Source: Mastacembelus armatus
Taxonomy: Eukaryota > Chordata > Actinopteri > Synbranchiformes > Mastacembelidae
Direction: 5' to 3'
DNA: 64,000 nucleotides
Assembly: GCF_900324485.2 (NCBI RefSeq)
Contig: NC_046648.1
Location: 18,411,739 to 18,475,738, forward strand
The notes beneath the pieces were generated by a model. It was given only the letters and a program-made list of their open reading frames with translations. It had not been told where the DNA came from and ran no database searches. The translations under genes and the position numbers were made by a program. Numbering within the stretch: position 1 is the stretch's first letter; every line of letters begins with the position of its first letter. Below are positions 1 to 16,970 of the stretch, one piece after another.

Positions 1-1869
1 GGACACCACGGGCCTGCTTACCAGAAATAACGCTGTTGCTTGTTGTCTTTCCTCATCACTGAGGCTTGACAGAAAAGGTTTTGTGATATCCTGTCTGCCC
101 TGTGTATGAAAACACATGCACACGACACACATACACAGACAAGCTCTTTTTTTTTCTTGAAACATTCACATTATATAATGACATATACAGTTATAATCAA
201 AAAGGGAGATTTTCAGGCACCGGTCCCGTCACAGTCATTTGTCTACCAGATTGTGTGGTTTTGACTGAATACCAGGCCTGAATAACATACTTATCAAAAT
301 GAGGCCAGGGAACTTTTTATTTTTCAAAACATAAAGTTTACCAGTCAGGTCTGATTGCATTTTCTGGCACTGCCCAACCTCCAAAACAGAAAGTACAGTT
401 TTTCCAATATTGATGACAAATCCTGAGTTTCTGTGGTTTGCTTATGGAACTTTTTGACAGAGTGTTAGTATCGGTACTGTAACTGAAGATTAGTGCAAGG
501 GGTTGATTTGGCTTGCACTCCCTGATCTACTATGATGGTAGAGACAGCTGTTTGATACTCCCACACTGGTCATGTTATCTGTGCAGCTACACAAACACAT
601 ACTATAGTAGTATCATTTTTGGTGCTTACACCACAGCTGATGGTGTAGTGTGTGGTGCAGTCACTAGTGGGGACTGGGGACTGGGGACTGGGGACTGAAT
701 CCCTGTCTGGGGCACCCACACTGAAACATGATAAAATTGGCCATGTGGTTTAGATTAAGAACACCCATCCATTCGAACTTCAACAGTGCAATTACAAACA
801 ACTCAGTAATTACTTTTTTTAAAGACATTTCCAAAAATGATCATGTTCATTGTATTGTTGAGACATTTTTGTTGAGACATTTTTGTTATAGTCTTGCATA
901 CTCATTCATTTCTGTTTGTTTATGTGGCCTTAAACAAACATGTGGCATGTCGTTTTGTGTGTGTGTGCGTGCATGGGTGTACACGAGCAAAACGTGTGTG
1001 TTTGTGTGTGCATTAGTATCCTTGTTTCTGAGAAGTCACATGACCCCCCCCCCCCCCCTGCAGCTTTGCCCTGAGAGGTTCAAAAGGTAATTTACAGGGA
1101 CTTTCCCTTCCAGCACGTGTCTCTCGCTCTCTGCCGTCTCTTTATCGGTCTTGCTCGCTCACTACCATGTCTTCCTATCTCTCACTGCATATATATTAAG
1201 AGAATTTATGATCTCTAACCATAACTGATGCTATCAGTATAACTGTCAACATCACTGACGTAAGCACCTGTGATATTTATTTGTGCAACAGTACTGCCTT
1301 TAACCAAGAATGTTTACCACAGAAGGGCTCTGTCTCTTAACGTTGCTTTCCACTTTACTTTATGTTGGGCACTACCTAGAGCCTTTCTTCGTGGTCCAAA
1401 AACATCCTTTCTTCTCCTCTCATTTTTTCACCTCTTTCGCACTGATCCACTCACTTTTCAGGAATGCAAGTATGCAAGGACAGACCAAGGGGAAAAAGAA
1501 GGGATTTTCCCTTGTGATCCTGTCTTTCCCTTGTCTCCCCTGTGTCATTTCCGTTTCTTCCTCATTCCTTCATATGCCACCCCCTATCGCTCCCTTTCCA
1601 CCCGTCCTCTTATCTTTGCTGGAGTTTTGGTTTAGTCAGTCTGAAATGCTTTACAGGAAGCCACAGCTAGACGCTGCCAATTTTGACTGCTCTATTTCAA
1701 AATCCTTAAAAAGGCCTTACACTGGAAGGTAATTTCATTCAAAATGAAACTACCATATCACTTTTTAGCATTATGTATTATGTATTATTTATTATACGTT
1801 TGCAAAGTTGTTTAATAGTGAATAATGTTCATAGGAAGTTTAAGAATGTAAATTTTATAGGGAATATAA

Positions 1870-1943
1870 TTGTGTGTGTGTGTGTGTGTGTGTCTGCGCT
1901 CCATCTCTGCTGTGAATATAACCAGCATCAATGTCTGTCTGTA

Positions 1944-1981
<38 letters not shown>
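1870..1981. repeat. TG microsatellite interrupted by an exon copy
   Basis: There are two TG arrays, about 1870-1893 and 1948-1981. The non-repetitive sequence between them (1896-1945) is identical to bases 3422-3471 of the bcl3 exon downstream. Confidence 0.95.
1896..1945 (+). pseudogene. 50-bp exact copy of part of a bcl3 exon
   Basis: Bases 1896-1945 match 3422-3471 at all 50 positions on the same strand. The copy begins and ends inside the exon and carries no splice site, so it was copied as DNA, not by exon duplication or retrotransposition. It has no intact ankyrin repeat and presumably no coding role. No target-site duplication or poly-A was seen. Confidence 0.95.
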
Positions 1982-1984
<3 letters not shown>

Positions 1985-3319
1985 CCTGCACACACTGAGG
2001 GTGGTTTGTTCCAGTAAAAAGCAAAAAGTAGTTTATCAGGGGGATAGCTTCTTTGTGGAATTCCTCTCCTGTGTCAATGCCAGTGTTCCTCCCTTCAACT
2101 CCCATTTCCCTGAATCCTGAGTCACACACACACTTATGGTTAAAACATACACACACATGCATACATACACAATAGTAAAACATTCAAAGTGAAATTTTGA
2201 GCAACAGTCTGATCCTGATTGCCGTCTTTATTGTGTAACCTGAATAGCAGCTAAAAAGTCCAGGTTTAAAGACTTCCCTTTATGAGCAAGTTGTCAGTAT
2301 CCTCCGTGGCAAGAGTTGACATAATTATCAACAGGATGATACATGCTAAACTCACCCAGAGGATCATCCTAGATTGCTTAAGTGGTTTCATTCAGTACAT
2401 GGTATACTGGTAAACTTTTTTGTTTTTGCTGTCATTGCAGACTTTGTTCCTTCTTGTGGTAGGCCTGTTGTTGATGTACGTTGTGTGATATGTTGTTCAA
2501 AGGTTTCACCCTTGACTGAGATTTTTTTTTTTAACTTTATTATAGACTGCTATCAATTGTGACTGCGAGAACTGGTTGGGTGTGTTGCATTCTATGTCAT
2601 GATGTGTAATAATGATAATCCAGCTAGTTCCTTGTGTAGGCATTGGTCCAATCTTATGGGCATGGCTTTTTGTGCCTCTGACCTTTAACCTGCAGAGCAG
2701 GTTAGAAATGAAGGAGGGCCTTTACTAGAAACAATAAAACTATTCCTCCAACATCAAGTGGTCATTTAATATTTTAACATAAAGACCAGTAACAGTGGGA
2801 AGTAGCTAGTATGAAAAATTGTTAATTGCTGTTTTTACACTTCAGTTTTGTTGTATGAGTTAAACAATCATGACACGTGTTACTTAATGAACTTTTGAGG
2901 TGCTGGCTTGCGAATTCTCTTACTGTTTGATAGACCCTGGATAGCCTTGTCCCCCTATCCTTTGCATTAAGCTAAACTGTCCCCTAGCTCTAGCTTCATA
3001 TTCACTGCACAGGCATTAGCTCTCCACAGACTGCAAATAGATAAATATTATTGGATATTAAAAAGCCTTGGCTAAGGGACCACATAATTACATTACACTA
3101 TGAACATTTTTTTGTCAGAATAATGACATTGCTATTTGTTTGCAAATATTGACAAACATAGATAGGAATGATGTCTTTGAGGAGAGTTGAGTGGGTTTAG
3201 TGTTGATGTGAGAGGTGCTCATGCTCTCTAAAAGGCACTGAGTGCATGCCACAGCGTGAAACGTTTGTCTAAACTGCCACTTTTGCTCTGCACCCACACC
3301 ACCCTCCTCCCCTCCACAG

Positions 3320-6203
3320 ACTCCTCTTCATCTGGCAGTGATAACCCAGCAGCCAAACATGGTGGATGTTCTGTTAAATGCGGGGGCTGACCCTGCTGCC
3401 TTGGATCGTAACGGCCAAACAGCGCTCCATCTCTGCTGTGAATATAACCAGCATCAATGTCTGTCTGTAGTACTTGCTCGGTACTCATCCTCCACATGCC
3501 TAGAGATCAAAAACTATGAAGGTGAGTTGTGGTCTACTGAAACATCTCCTTCATATATAGTTTATTAAATATGTCCTTGATAAAATACTATCCCAAATGA
3601 CTCTTAGCTCTTCTCATTAACTTACATAAGTCTGATGACGCCATGTGATTCTTCCTCCTCAGTGATTTTCCTATGATTAATTTAATGAATACCAGCAAAG
3701 TCTTTGTCAAATTAAGAATATTTGATAAATTTAGATGTAAAAATTATTTTTGGGGGCACTGTTAACAGTAACATTTTGCTCATAGCCCCCTACTGATGCT
3801 GGTTTGCAGTTACATAGTAACAGACACCCTTACACAGAGCAATAGACAATAAGTGCATATAAAACAGGCAGTAAAACTGTGAATGTAAAATGACATGTCA
3901 AAATGACAACAGTAGTAGAATCAAAATTAAAAACATTCCTACCATCTGATATTATAATAGCAAACAGACTATGTTACCTCACTAGAGTCAGTAAATTAAA
4001 GTTTGCTGGGGGATATGCATTGTTCAGTTAGGGTTTATGTTGGTTGTTGTGTGGGCGTGAAAAGAAGAGGACATTTCCTTCCTCTGTGGTTAAGTTTTGG
4101 TATAATGTCACATTTCCATGCCTCCACCATGCAGAATACATGTCATGTCAAAGCACAGAAAATGTTTTTAGTATGAAAATAACAAGTCTGGCCACAGGAG
4201 AAAGCCCCCAAAATACAGAAGGGACCCTTTTTCTTTGATGAGTATTATCTCAGTGGAGCTGAATTTATATATAGAAATCACATCTAACGTCATAACATTA
4301 TTCAAGTGAATAACAAAGTCTACCTTCTATTGGCATAGACTTAAAAGATTTGTCGGTAAATAATACTTAAGCATTTTGTGCATGGCAGGAATAGCAGACT
4401 CTTATATATTTCCTCACATCTTTCAAAAACGTCTTTCTTAATTCAGCTCTGCTTGTTTACAAATCTTTCAGTAAAAGAATCCTCTTGGCCTCTGGGGTTG
4501 TCTGGTAGCAGTCTGCTAAGCATTCCCAGAAAAACAGAGCAGCAATTTCTTATTAAGCTTCACTGCCAAAAGATGACTTTCCCTCACATCCTCCACCATC
4601 TGTGCCCTCAAATCCTTAATCAGTTTTTAATATTGTTATTATTCTTTTAATTGTTTCTGTGTGGTTTCTTGTGTGCATATGGATTCACTTGTGCGTCTAT
4701 TACTGTGCTGTACATTCATATATACTCAGTGTAAAATTCAGGAACTGCTTTGTCCCTGTTCTCAGGCTTGACCCCTCTCCATCTTGCTGTGCTGCGAGGC
4801 CATAGAGATTTGGCCAGAATGCTGTTGGATGCTGGAGCTGACATCAATGCCATGGTCAGTCACTGTGCTGATCTGAATCAGCACTGATGGAAATTTCACA
4901 ATATCATAATTTCTACATTTACTGTATTTAGGTCTATTAATTTTTCCCATGGTGTTTTTTTTTTTCCAACCAGGATGTTAAAAGTGGCCAGAGTCCCCTT
5001 ATGCATGCAGTGGAGAGCAGTAATGCAGACATGGTGTACTTCCTCATTGAGGTAATCAGGGTGGGTGAGGAGAGGAGGGTTTTGAGTCAGCTCTATTAGA
5101 TCAGTCTGGTTTTCCCATTACAGCTCATCAGCTTCACACAGAGATTCTCATTCTTTCTAGCTTAGAGATGAGCCATTCAAAGAATTGGAGCAAAATATTC
5201 ATAGTTTAGTTTTATTATCAGCTTCTTAATAACTAGATTTGTCGTGATATCCTCTTTGAGCCTCAGACAAGATAGCCTTAGACTCAGTCTCTCCATAGCT
5301 CTATCTTTTGTTTCACTTTCTATGTTTAACTGTATCTACTTTAGGTTTCTTTATGAATCATATCTTTGTCAACTTCTTCTGTTTTTCTTCCGCAGAATGG
5401 CTGTGATGTGAACAGCCAGTCATACAGTGGGAATACAGCCCTGCATGCCGCCTGTGGTCGAGGTCAGGTGGACACAGTGCGACTGCTGCTGAAAAATGGA
5501 GCTGACAGTAGCCTCAAGAACTACCACAATGACACCCCTGTGATGGTGGCCACGAACAAGAAAGTGAGTAAGAAGATGACAGAATAGTGTTTTATAAGAT
5601 AGACCTTGCTGAGACTCCTTTCCAAAATCCATTTCCTGTGTATTTGAATAAGCTTTTTTGTGGTTGTTAGTTGCTGCTTTGGGAAAACTCGGATGGCATC
5701 AAGAAATCAATGAACCCAATTTCAGTTTACAAAACTGAGAACTGCAAAATCTACTTGTCTAAGCTCTGGTTAGGATGGTTGATGCTAGAAATAAAAAGTA
5801 CATCCTTCCCCCTAGAGGCCAGACTTGAATGGTGCGGTGTTTTCTCCATATATTACTGTTAGAGAGCAAAATCATTTCAGTGCGTCACTGTGATCCTCAG
5901 TTTAAGTCATGCGCACAAGGTTGATGACAGATGCTAAATCTTTTTAGATAGCAGATGTGCTGCGAGGCAGAGGCTCCAAGCCAATAAGAGGCCAAGATCA
6001 ACACGCTGTGTCAGTCTCACCACATGGGAACACTTTAATAGAAAACGGTGAGAGCAGGCACACAAGCTTACTCACAAGTACATAGAGTTAGTAAAATGAC
6101 AGTTAACTGATTTATGCTCTTTGCTTTTCTGTTAGGGTCCCCATCTCCTAACCACAGTCGTGGTTGTTCACCTTCAACTACACCCCACATCCCTCATCAT
6201 TAG
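3320..6203 (+). CDS. bcl3: BCL3-like nuclear I-kappa-B protein, ankyrin repeats (5' end missing)
   Basis: BCL3 is a nuclear ankyrin protein that binds NF-kB p50/p52 homodimers on DNA and modulates transcription. Six coding exons are seen: 3320-3521, 4766-4854, 4974-5051, 5396-5563, 5948-6047 and 6136-6203. They join in phase with GT-AG borders and give 234 residues and a TAG stop. Ankyrin cores are clear ([35 protein letters not shown]). The repeat end [15 protein letters not shown], followed by [11 protein letters not shown], matches what I recall of human BCL3 (SSLKNCHNDTPLMVA, VIDILRGK) better than other I-kappa-B proteins. The C-terminal tail is a short Ser/Pro-rich stretch, shorter than the long Pro-rich tail of human BCL3. 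The N-terminus and first ankyrin repeat are outside the window. Exon 3320-3521 is the source of the copy at 1896. Confidence 0.9.
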
Positions 6204-6980
6204 CACTTCTCACTCTTCAAAGACATCATCTATGTTTGTATTTCAATTGAACTAGCACAAACGTATTGTCTAGTTCAACTTGCAACTACCTCTACAAAAC
6301 CAACCAACAAGGAAACATCAGTGACCAAAGGACACCTAGGAGAAGGTTCCGCCATTGGGAAGGCCAGCAGTAATTTACAGCTCGAAATGAGACTTTTGCA
6401 AACTGCGCATCTTCTCCTGGAGTCTATAGCGAAAGACCTGCCGCCTCTTGGCTCATCCAGCTGCTGTAGTGGGCACTTTCTGAAGGACTGAAAACAAACA
6501 GGTTACCTACAAGCTGCTGCAGACACTGCAGCTGATTTGTCCACATCCATTTTTGCATTACCAAAAATGTGACACCAAATGCAGTCAAAGCTAAACAAAA
6601 AGGACTGCTTTTAAAACTGCCTGAAGATTTTAGTAAATGAGGGATACAAATGACTTGATTGAGGACAGTAGAGAGATGTCAGGAAATGAAGGGAAAAGGG
6701 TGTCTTTGGGCACCACAGAATCCAAAGTGTCTTGACACTTTATGGCTTTTAAAAGAAATGTATCTGGTCTGCTAATTTTAAGGCTTGACATATTGTACAG
6801 TTGGATCCCTTCCTTATGCAATTGTATTAATATATTTCCACTGGAACTTTCAGGTCTCTGTGTGCGTATGTGTTCCCTATTAAAAGTTGTAGCTATTTTT
6901 ATATAAAAACTTTGTCCAACTGATTCACTTTTGTCGCGTTTTTGTCACCGTATCCCACGGCAACTCACGTCATTTTGAAT
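6204..6980 (+). other. bcl3 3' UTR and short intergenic gap
   Basis: No further gene is seen. ATTAAA at 6879-6884 is the best poly-A signal candidate; no AATAAA was noticed close to the stop. The stretch runs straight into the ddx6 promoter. Confidence 0.4.
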
Positions 6981-6984
6981 GCTG

Positions 6985-7151
6985 AGCTGTGATTGGTCGG
7001 TTGGAGACACCAACCAGCATTCAACCAACCCAAAAACGAGCGCGCGGCCATGTTGAAAAAAGAAGAGACAAAAGAGGGACAACTCGGTGGGTTTCTGGAA
7101 ACAACTAACTAGTATTTACTTAACTTAACCAAACGGACGATTAAATGCTAG
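6985..7151 (+). promoter_or_regulatory. ddx6 promoter and non-coding first exon
   Basis: An inverted CCAAT box (ATTGG, 6992-6996) lies upstream of a CpG-containing stretch around 7035-7050. The likely 5' UTR exon ends at 7151 before a GTAACG donor. There is no TATA box, which fits a housekeeping gene. The exact start site cannot be fixed from sequence. Confidence 0.5.
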
Positions 7152-8700
7152 GTAACGACCTGACAGGGGAGGCTTTATGTAAATGTAGCAAAGCGAGGGT
7201 ATTGTCGTTCCCCTACTGCTTAGAGACGTTTCTGAAACATAGAGGTTAACACTGTCGTCGATGGCTGAGCTAACGTTAGCATGCTAGCCGTTTGATCAGA
7301 TTGAATAAAAGTTTTGGAGTAGCTAACGGGTACAAGCTGGGAAGAGCTGCTTGGTGGACATAATTTTCTATGGATAGTGTTAAAGATAGCCACTCTCATA
7401 AACAGCAACAAGACCTAGTGAATGTTAGCTTGCTAGCTGGATGGTTAAAGCCACGTTGCTGTGCATAGGTTTAACGCTGTTAAAAGGATGCTAACGCTAG
7501 TTAACTTGTGCTAAGCTGTTTTTGCCGTCGACAGTGACAGTATTCAGGAAAGAAGACACAAGGAGCGATACGTGCAGCATTAGTTTCATGGAAAGTCCAA
7601 TGCCCAGCTAACTCTGATCATAACAGCTTGCTGTTGTTATTGCGTTAGCTTAACTTTGGGGTAGGTTAACACTACCCAATAACTTTACCATTAGCATCAC
7701 AGTAAAACCGCACGGGTAAAGTTGTTCATACCAATTTCACTTCATAATGAAATTGCTGGCGGCCCAAATTTACGTCCTGTTTTGCAAACGTTACTTTGTT
7801 GATGGTTTCACAACGTAACGTTAACTTTTAAGAAGTACTTTTGCGGTCTAGCTGTTGCCGACATGTGGTGGTTTTGCTGAAAGTAGTATTAGTTATATGT
7901 TCCAGCTTATCAAAGATAGGCATTGTTATTATAATTTCACTCCTCTAAAATATAACAGTTTTATGTCCAGTGCTTTTGAGTAGCTCACTTGGGTTGCTCT
8001 CTCACTAAATGATGTGCTGTTTTAATGCCTCGTTTGTTAATGCGCAAACATAACCACCTACGATTGTTTTATGTCTGGCAGGTTAACTTGGATTTTTGCT
8101 TAATCGCCGATTCCCAAAGCACTTGCAGTGTGCCGTTTCCACTTTCACTGCAGGAATAAAGGAAGCTGGGACAAGATAATCACAGACATTTGAATTAGAC
8201 TGGCCGTGTTGAATAAAAGATTGCTGAAGTGACTTTTTTTGAGCCAGCAATAAGCACCAGTGTACACGTTTGAAAACTTTATTAGTGGAACAAATCATAT
8301 TAGTCTGAGAAGTGATCCAGTGAATCATATTTTTCAACTGGCCATGTTACATTTATAAACATAGCACTCAGACTTAAAATGCCAAGATACTTAAAAAGAA
8401 GGCCAGGAAAGAGTACGGAAAAATAATAGTTTATACTTTGGTCCAGTATTTGATTTATTTATTTCACATGAATGTAATTTTCTCCATTTTGGGAGAATTG
8501 GCTTGTAAATATAATAAATACGCAGGTGACTTCTTTTCAAGAAGTCTGAATGTCATATTAGGTGCACAGTATATTCCCTAAAAAGTGAAAATAGGAGGAA
8601 AAGATTTTATTTTTCAGCTTTTAGTTATTTTTCTACACAAAGGGTGCGTTAAGCAACAGGTCAGTGAAAAACAGCCTAAATACTTTTTGCACACCGAGGA
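7152..8700 (+). other. ddx6 first intron
   Basis: This is the intron between the 5' UTR exon and the first coding exon. It is unusually rich in GCTAGC/GTTAGC-type words (about 7270-7510). No repeat family or gene was recognised. Confidence 0.5.
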
Positions 8701-8726
8701 AAACTGCTAGTTAAGGTGTTGAACCC

Positions 8727-12482
<3,756 letters not shown>

Positions 12483-12489
12483 ATGAATG
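12483..12489 (+). other. ddx6 splice donor just after the stop
   Basis: The TGA at 12480-12482 is followed seven bases later by a GTGAGT donor at 12490. A matching acceptor (TTTTTCAG) ends at 13928. The 3' UTR is therefore interrupted by an intron of about 1.4 kb. The junction is too close to the stop to be expected to trigger nonsense-mediated decay. Confidence 0.6.
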
Positions 12490-13928
12490 GTGAGTTTTGA
12501 ACAGTCCCCAGTGTGACTAAAAATAAGCCTTTGGATAGTAACCCTCTGAGGGTGTTTTGGGGCCCTGGACAAGTTTTGACATGCCCTGACATTTGCTTTT
12601 TTCTGTTGCATTTAAACATGATTCTTACATGATTGTGTTTTTGAGAAAACAGTGTTTATGCATGGTTAGTGGAAAAACTACAATTTTTAAGTCACTGAAA
12701 TAAGACCATAAAACACAAACAGAACATTGGTTCACAAGACTTTTAAGAAATGAATCTTGTAGTGTAGTGTTTGCTTCACAATGATGTGAAAATCATCTTG
12801 TTCTCATTCACAGAAAACAATACTGATTTAAATTTTCTAAGACACTTTTTGTTTAGAAAGGGCATACGCAGGAAGGTGTGTCTCACCATGAATAGTCACC
12901 TGATTTACCTGAGAAGACAAAGACGCACTCAAAGAACCACATAATGAACCTTTCAGTCAATGTGGCTGAGAGGGGATTAGCACAACACAATACAATACAA
13001 TGCGGATCCAAACATTCGTCATTTCAGTCGTGTTTTTCCTCTGAGGAGAAAGTAAACTCTTTGTCTCTGTCTGGAACATGCGAAGCGCTTCTTCACCTGC
13101 GTAACGTACCATCATCCAAACGCACAGAAAGTGAGTAAATTCTGTGAAGTTTGACCTTTTAATGTCATTTCTCGGGGGAGTGTAGAGCGTTATCAGGAGA
13201 AGATGCTCAAAACACACCGGCACGTTTGTCGACCCGAGGGTTAAGTGCTCTTAAAAGCCAAATTGAAACAATATTTAGTCACTGATCAACTGTCCAGGAG
13301 CAGGGAGATTTTCTGCTCTTATTCATTTGATCCGTATTTTCTCATTTGTTCAAATGAGACCAAAAAACTATTGAAGGGTTAATATTCAGCCTTGTGTGTG
13401 GCTAGTGTTATGGTATAAAGCTTTCCTCTCTGGTCAGTAAGATAGGAACAAGTTCAAGTTATTTACTTCATTACTGAGCTTGTTTTGCCAGTCCATGGCT
13501 TGACTTGGTGCTCGTACCGTCATGAAGTCACTTTTTTCACAAAGGAAGAAAGAATGTAAAGGTACATTAATTGTTTAAATGAGTAAGTAAAAATGTTAAA
13601 ATCAAAGAAACTGTTAGCTTCTACATTCAGGTTTAGTTTGTACATTTAAAAAAAATGGCAGTGCTGTGGTGGACATTTAAATTAGTACAGAATATATTCA
13701 TAATGCTCGAAACATCTGAGCACTAGCTTGAGGAGACCATATGCTAGCAAATGGACAGTATACTGTTTCATCAAGAGGATTAACTGAAGTTTTATGGGAC
13801 TTAAAGGTTAAGGGTTTTTTTTCCTACACAACAGTCAACATGGATTAGGCAGAGCCAGTTGTCAGGTGTGCTAAAATCTGTGATTTGTTCATGTGATTCT
13901 AACTCTGCTTTTGTGTTTCTTTTTTCAG

Positions 13929-16182
13929 GAGAAACATGGCACCTGCGGTTCATCAAACAATGCTGGCTATACTTCATGTAGTGAGAATTTTTGTTCCCCA
14001 CTCTCCCATCAAAATGTGTATTTTAGTTTTTTTCATTTCCAGTTTGAGTTTATAGCAGACTTCTAACTCTGCGCATGACTTGGTAAACTGGTGTCTTTTC
14101 CATTCAAAGCCACTTTAATGGTTGCTGTAGAGATGGTTGCTGTACACGTGATTTGGACTGTTACTTAAGTTTGTCATTGATCTTATCCACTATTGACAGT
14201 CCATAAACATCACTTGCATTTTTGTACTTTGCTTTAAGAATGAAAATGTGAAACCAAAGTTGAAGTAAAGGACAGAGGCCTGCTCACATCCCTCCTATGC
14301 TTATGAACTATATATGGCCATGTTTATATCCTGCTGATGCTATTTCTTTAAAGCAGGTGATTAAAGCGGAAACTGCACTTTTAAAAAAAAAAAAAAAAAA
14401 GTAGTCATTGGCCACTTTAATAGGTACACTTCTTAAAATATCTGGGCAGTTCCCCCCTTTTGGTTCCAGAACTCTGAATTTTTTGCATCAATGTACTGGA
14501 AGCATTCCACAGACACTGGCTCATGTTGACATGATATCCTGACTTGTTGCTGCAGATTTGCTAGCTTCCTATGCAGATTGTTTAACTGCATCTCAAAGGT
14601 GCTCTGTCAGACTGAGGTGGTGACTGCAAAGGCCATCCAGAGGATGATGTTCTGCCGTAAAAAGCTTTTAAAGGATGATTAAATTGACATGACAAGCATG
14701 TGGTCACTAACAGTAACCAAGTAGGCTCTGGAAAATTGAAACAAAGATCAGTTTTAAATGGCCAAAAAGAGATTCTCATCACTACACCATTACCACCTGA
14801 CAAAAAGTCATGCATTGTTACTTTTGCCAGATTGACTCTGCCATCTGCATGTTGCAGCAGAACATTTTTATTTACAAGGCAACCATCACCTGCTGTGCAG
14901 ATTTATGAGCCTGCCCTCACTATAGCCTCAGGTTTTCTTGCATGCATATCTCTGCTGTAACATGTCATTATTGTCGCGTTCCTGTCAGCGTGAACCAGTC
15001 TGACCTGTCTCCTCTGTTTCTAATTAAAAGGGCATCTTTATTTTTTTTCAGGTGCCACTCATGTTTTTATTTTTTGCACCACTCTGCAAACTCTGGACTT
15101 GTGTCAACACCAGCAGTCATTCCACAGGCATTACCTTACACATCACTTTTCTTTATTCTTTTGTTTGGTCTCTTAACCTTTCGATTGTGTTTGCATGCAT
15201 TTCTTTTATTTTGGTATTTGCATTAACAGGTGTACCTAATACTGTGGCCAGTAAGTGTAGTTCTTTTTGTAGCTTTGGCCGTCATTCCTGTTGGTTATAA
15301 AATTCTTTTTCCCACCAACTTAATTACCAGATTATCTGTGATAACAGCCTTCAAAAGGGAACCAAAGTTGGAAGAACAGACAAAAAGCTTTGCATATATT
15401 AGAGTACAGGTACAGAAACCAAAATGATCACTTTTATCATAAGAGGAGGCTGACTATGGTGCTACAGTACAGAGCACTTGACGTAAGTGTTACTGATGTT
15501 AAGCTTTTTACATTGAAGTGTTTACTACAGAAATGAGATATTTAAAGATAGTGACAGTGTAATGTCTTTGACACTGTAGTGCATTTTTGTCAAAGCACTA
15601 GTCCAATGACAGAACGTCAGTATTGTGAAATGTCCTTGGTCCCTTTAGAACCAAAGCACTTGGCAGTATTTTCTCAGGTCTAGAGGCAATCAGTAATAAA
15701 CATAACGGGATGAGAAAGGCCGTAGGTGAAGGTGGCCAATGTGTTCAGTCATCTCAATGTAATTTCTGTCTTCTTGTCCTTTTGAAGTGCCTTAGTGTAA
15801 TGTCAGACCTCTCGGCTGTCCAGGTTGGCTTTGTCCAGGTTTTTATTCTAGGTAAAATTGCACCCAAACAGTACCCTTATTTGTAAAAAATAAATAAATA
15901 AAAAATAACCTAAAATTTAAACCTCAACACTGTGACTTTTCTATTGATAATTTGACTGGTAAACACCAGCAGGAGAAAGGACTTGTATATGAGTGTTCCC
16001 TTGGTAATTAGTCCCAACTTTTTTCAGGTCTGTCTCTGGTCTCTTATTGATGGACTTTTTCCCCAGTTATTTAGTTCAATGCAGAAAACTCTTAAATGTT
16101 ACTACATGTAAACTTGAGAACTTTTTCTAAGTGGTTTGTAACCTGCGACCATTGTCTCATCACTGCATTCTGGAGGAATAAA
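13929..16182 (+). other. ddx6 3' UTR exon (putative)
   Basis: This would run from the acceptor at 13928 to AATAAA at 16177-16182, with an alternative AATAAA at 15695-15700 and an ATTAAA near 14361. It contains an A-run (14383-14400) and the transposon remnant at 14402-15259. No coding region was found. From 16183 to about 16970 nothing recognisable was seen. Confidence 0.4.
14402..15259. mobile_element. Degraded non-autonomous DNA transposon of fish
   Basis: The left end reads GGCCACTTTAATAGGTACAC and the right end carries its near-inverse (GTGTACCTAATACTGTGGCC), with about 3 mismatches in 20 inner bases by hand count. These ends match a very common ray-finned fish element whose consensus has GGCCACTTTATTAGGTACAC termini. 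Parts of the interior (the stretch around TTGACATGATA and GTTGCTGCAGATTTG, the CAAAGGTGCTCT region) also match the recalled consensus. The copy is about 860 bp and clearly decayed, and no usable transposase frame remains. It lies inside the probable ddx6 3' UTR. I do not assign a superfamily. Confidence 0.7.
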
Positions 16183-16970
16183 CGTTTCTGTGACCTGGCC
16201 AGATGTCCAGTTAAATGTGATGGACAAGAATGTTTTTCAAATTTGTCAATGCCAGCACCTCAAAGAAATTAAAGTCCCACTGACTGACTCTTACTTTTAA
16301 GTGTCTTTTCTGTAAATGGTGATTGAATTAGTTGCTTGTCCTACGCACTGTAAGTAAAATGGTTATGCTTTGAAAATAATGCATGAATATTTGGTATGTC
16401 TACCTTTTGCCTTAAAGCAACATCTATGAACCCAGTTGCACATGTCCACAGGTTTTCACGGTACTTGCCACAGTTTTGTGGATTGTCTGTGTAATCCCAC
16501 TCTGACTCTAATGCTGAGGGCAGGTCCCTGTGGGGGTTTAACCATCTGTTGCATGATTCCTTGTTGTGGCTGAAAATAGTCCTGTCTATATGTGTGGAAT
16601 AGCCATACTGCAGAATGAATTTGGGACTAGTCTGATGCCTCTGTGATTGTATAGTGCGAATAATCTAAATACTTAAATTGCCTGGAGCTTTTGCACAGTG
16701 GGATAAAATGCAGCAGTCAGGAACCTGTGTATCCAACATTGTACACTAGTCAGCAGGTCTGTGTTTTTGAAGTGTGGGCGTGGTTAAGGTTTTTCCACAG
16801 AAGTATTCTGCTAACTTTGTATTGCTTGTTGAAACAGGGCCCAGTTGGAATCCACAAACTTTTCAGTTCTCACTTCCACTGTCGCATTGTTTAAGTCAGA
16901 ACGTTGGTCATGTCCCATGTGTGTGTTTATCATGCATACTTAAGATTGTTTTTTATGTAAAATGCGGCTT

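Larger units (their letters stand above)
1..3319 (+). other. bcl3 intron / upstream sequence with simple repeats
   Basis: No convincing exon was found. The expected preceding bcl3 exon, which would end in a sequence like YNNLRQ just before TPLHLAV, is not visible here and probably lies left of the window. The stretch holds a 7-bp minisatellite (GGGGACT, about four units, 668-697), a C-run (1044-1058), TG arrays (1870-1981) and CA-rich sequence near 2120-2170. The open frames in it are low-complexity or intronic and are not called. Confidence 0.6.

Noticed and set aside
1270-1732. Two overlapping frames of 121 and 140 codons
   Set aside because: Pyrimidine-rich intronic sequence; does not match the missing bcl3 exon.
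5807-5820. CCCCCTAGAGGCC, CTCF-like word in a bcl3 intron
   Set aside because: Weaker match than the site at 36137 and no positional argument.
14582-15300. Open frames within the DNA transposon relic
   Set aside because: Short chance frames in a decayed element; no intact transposase.
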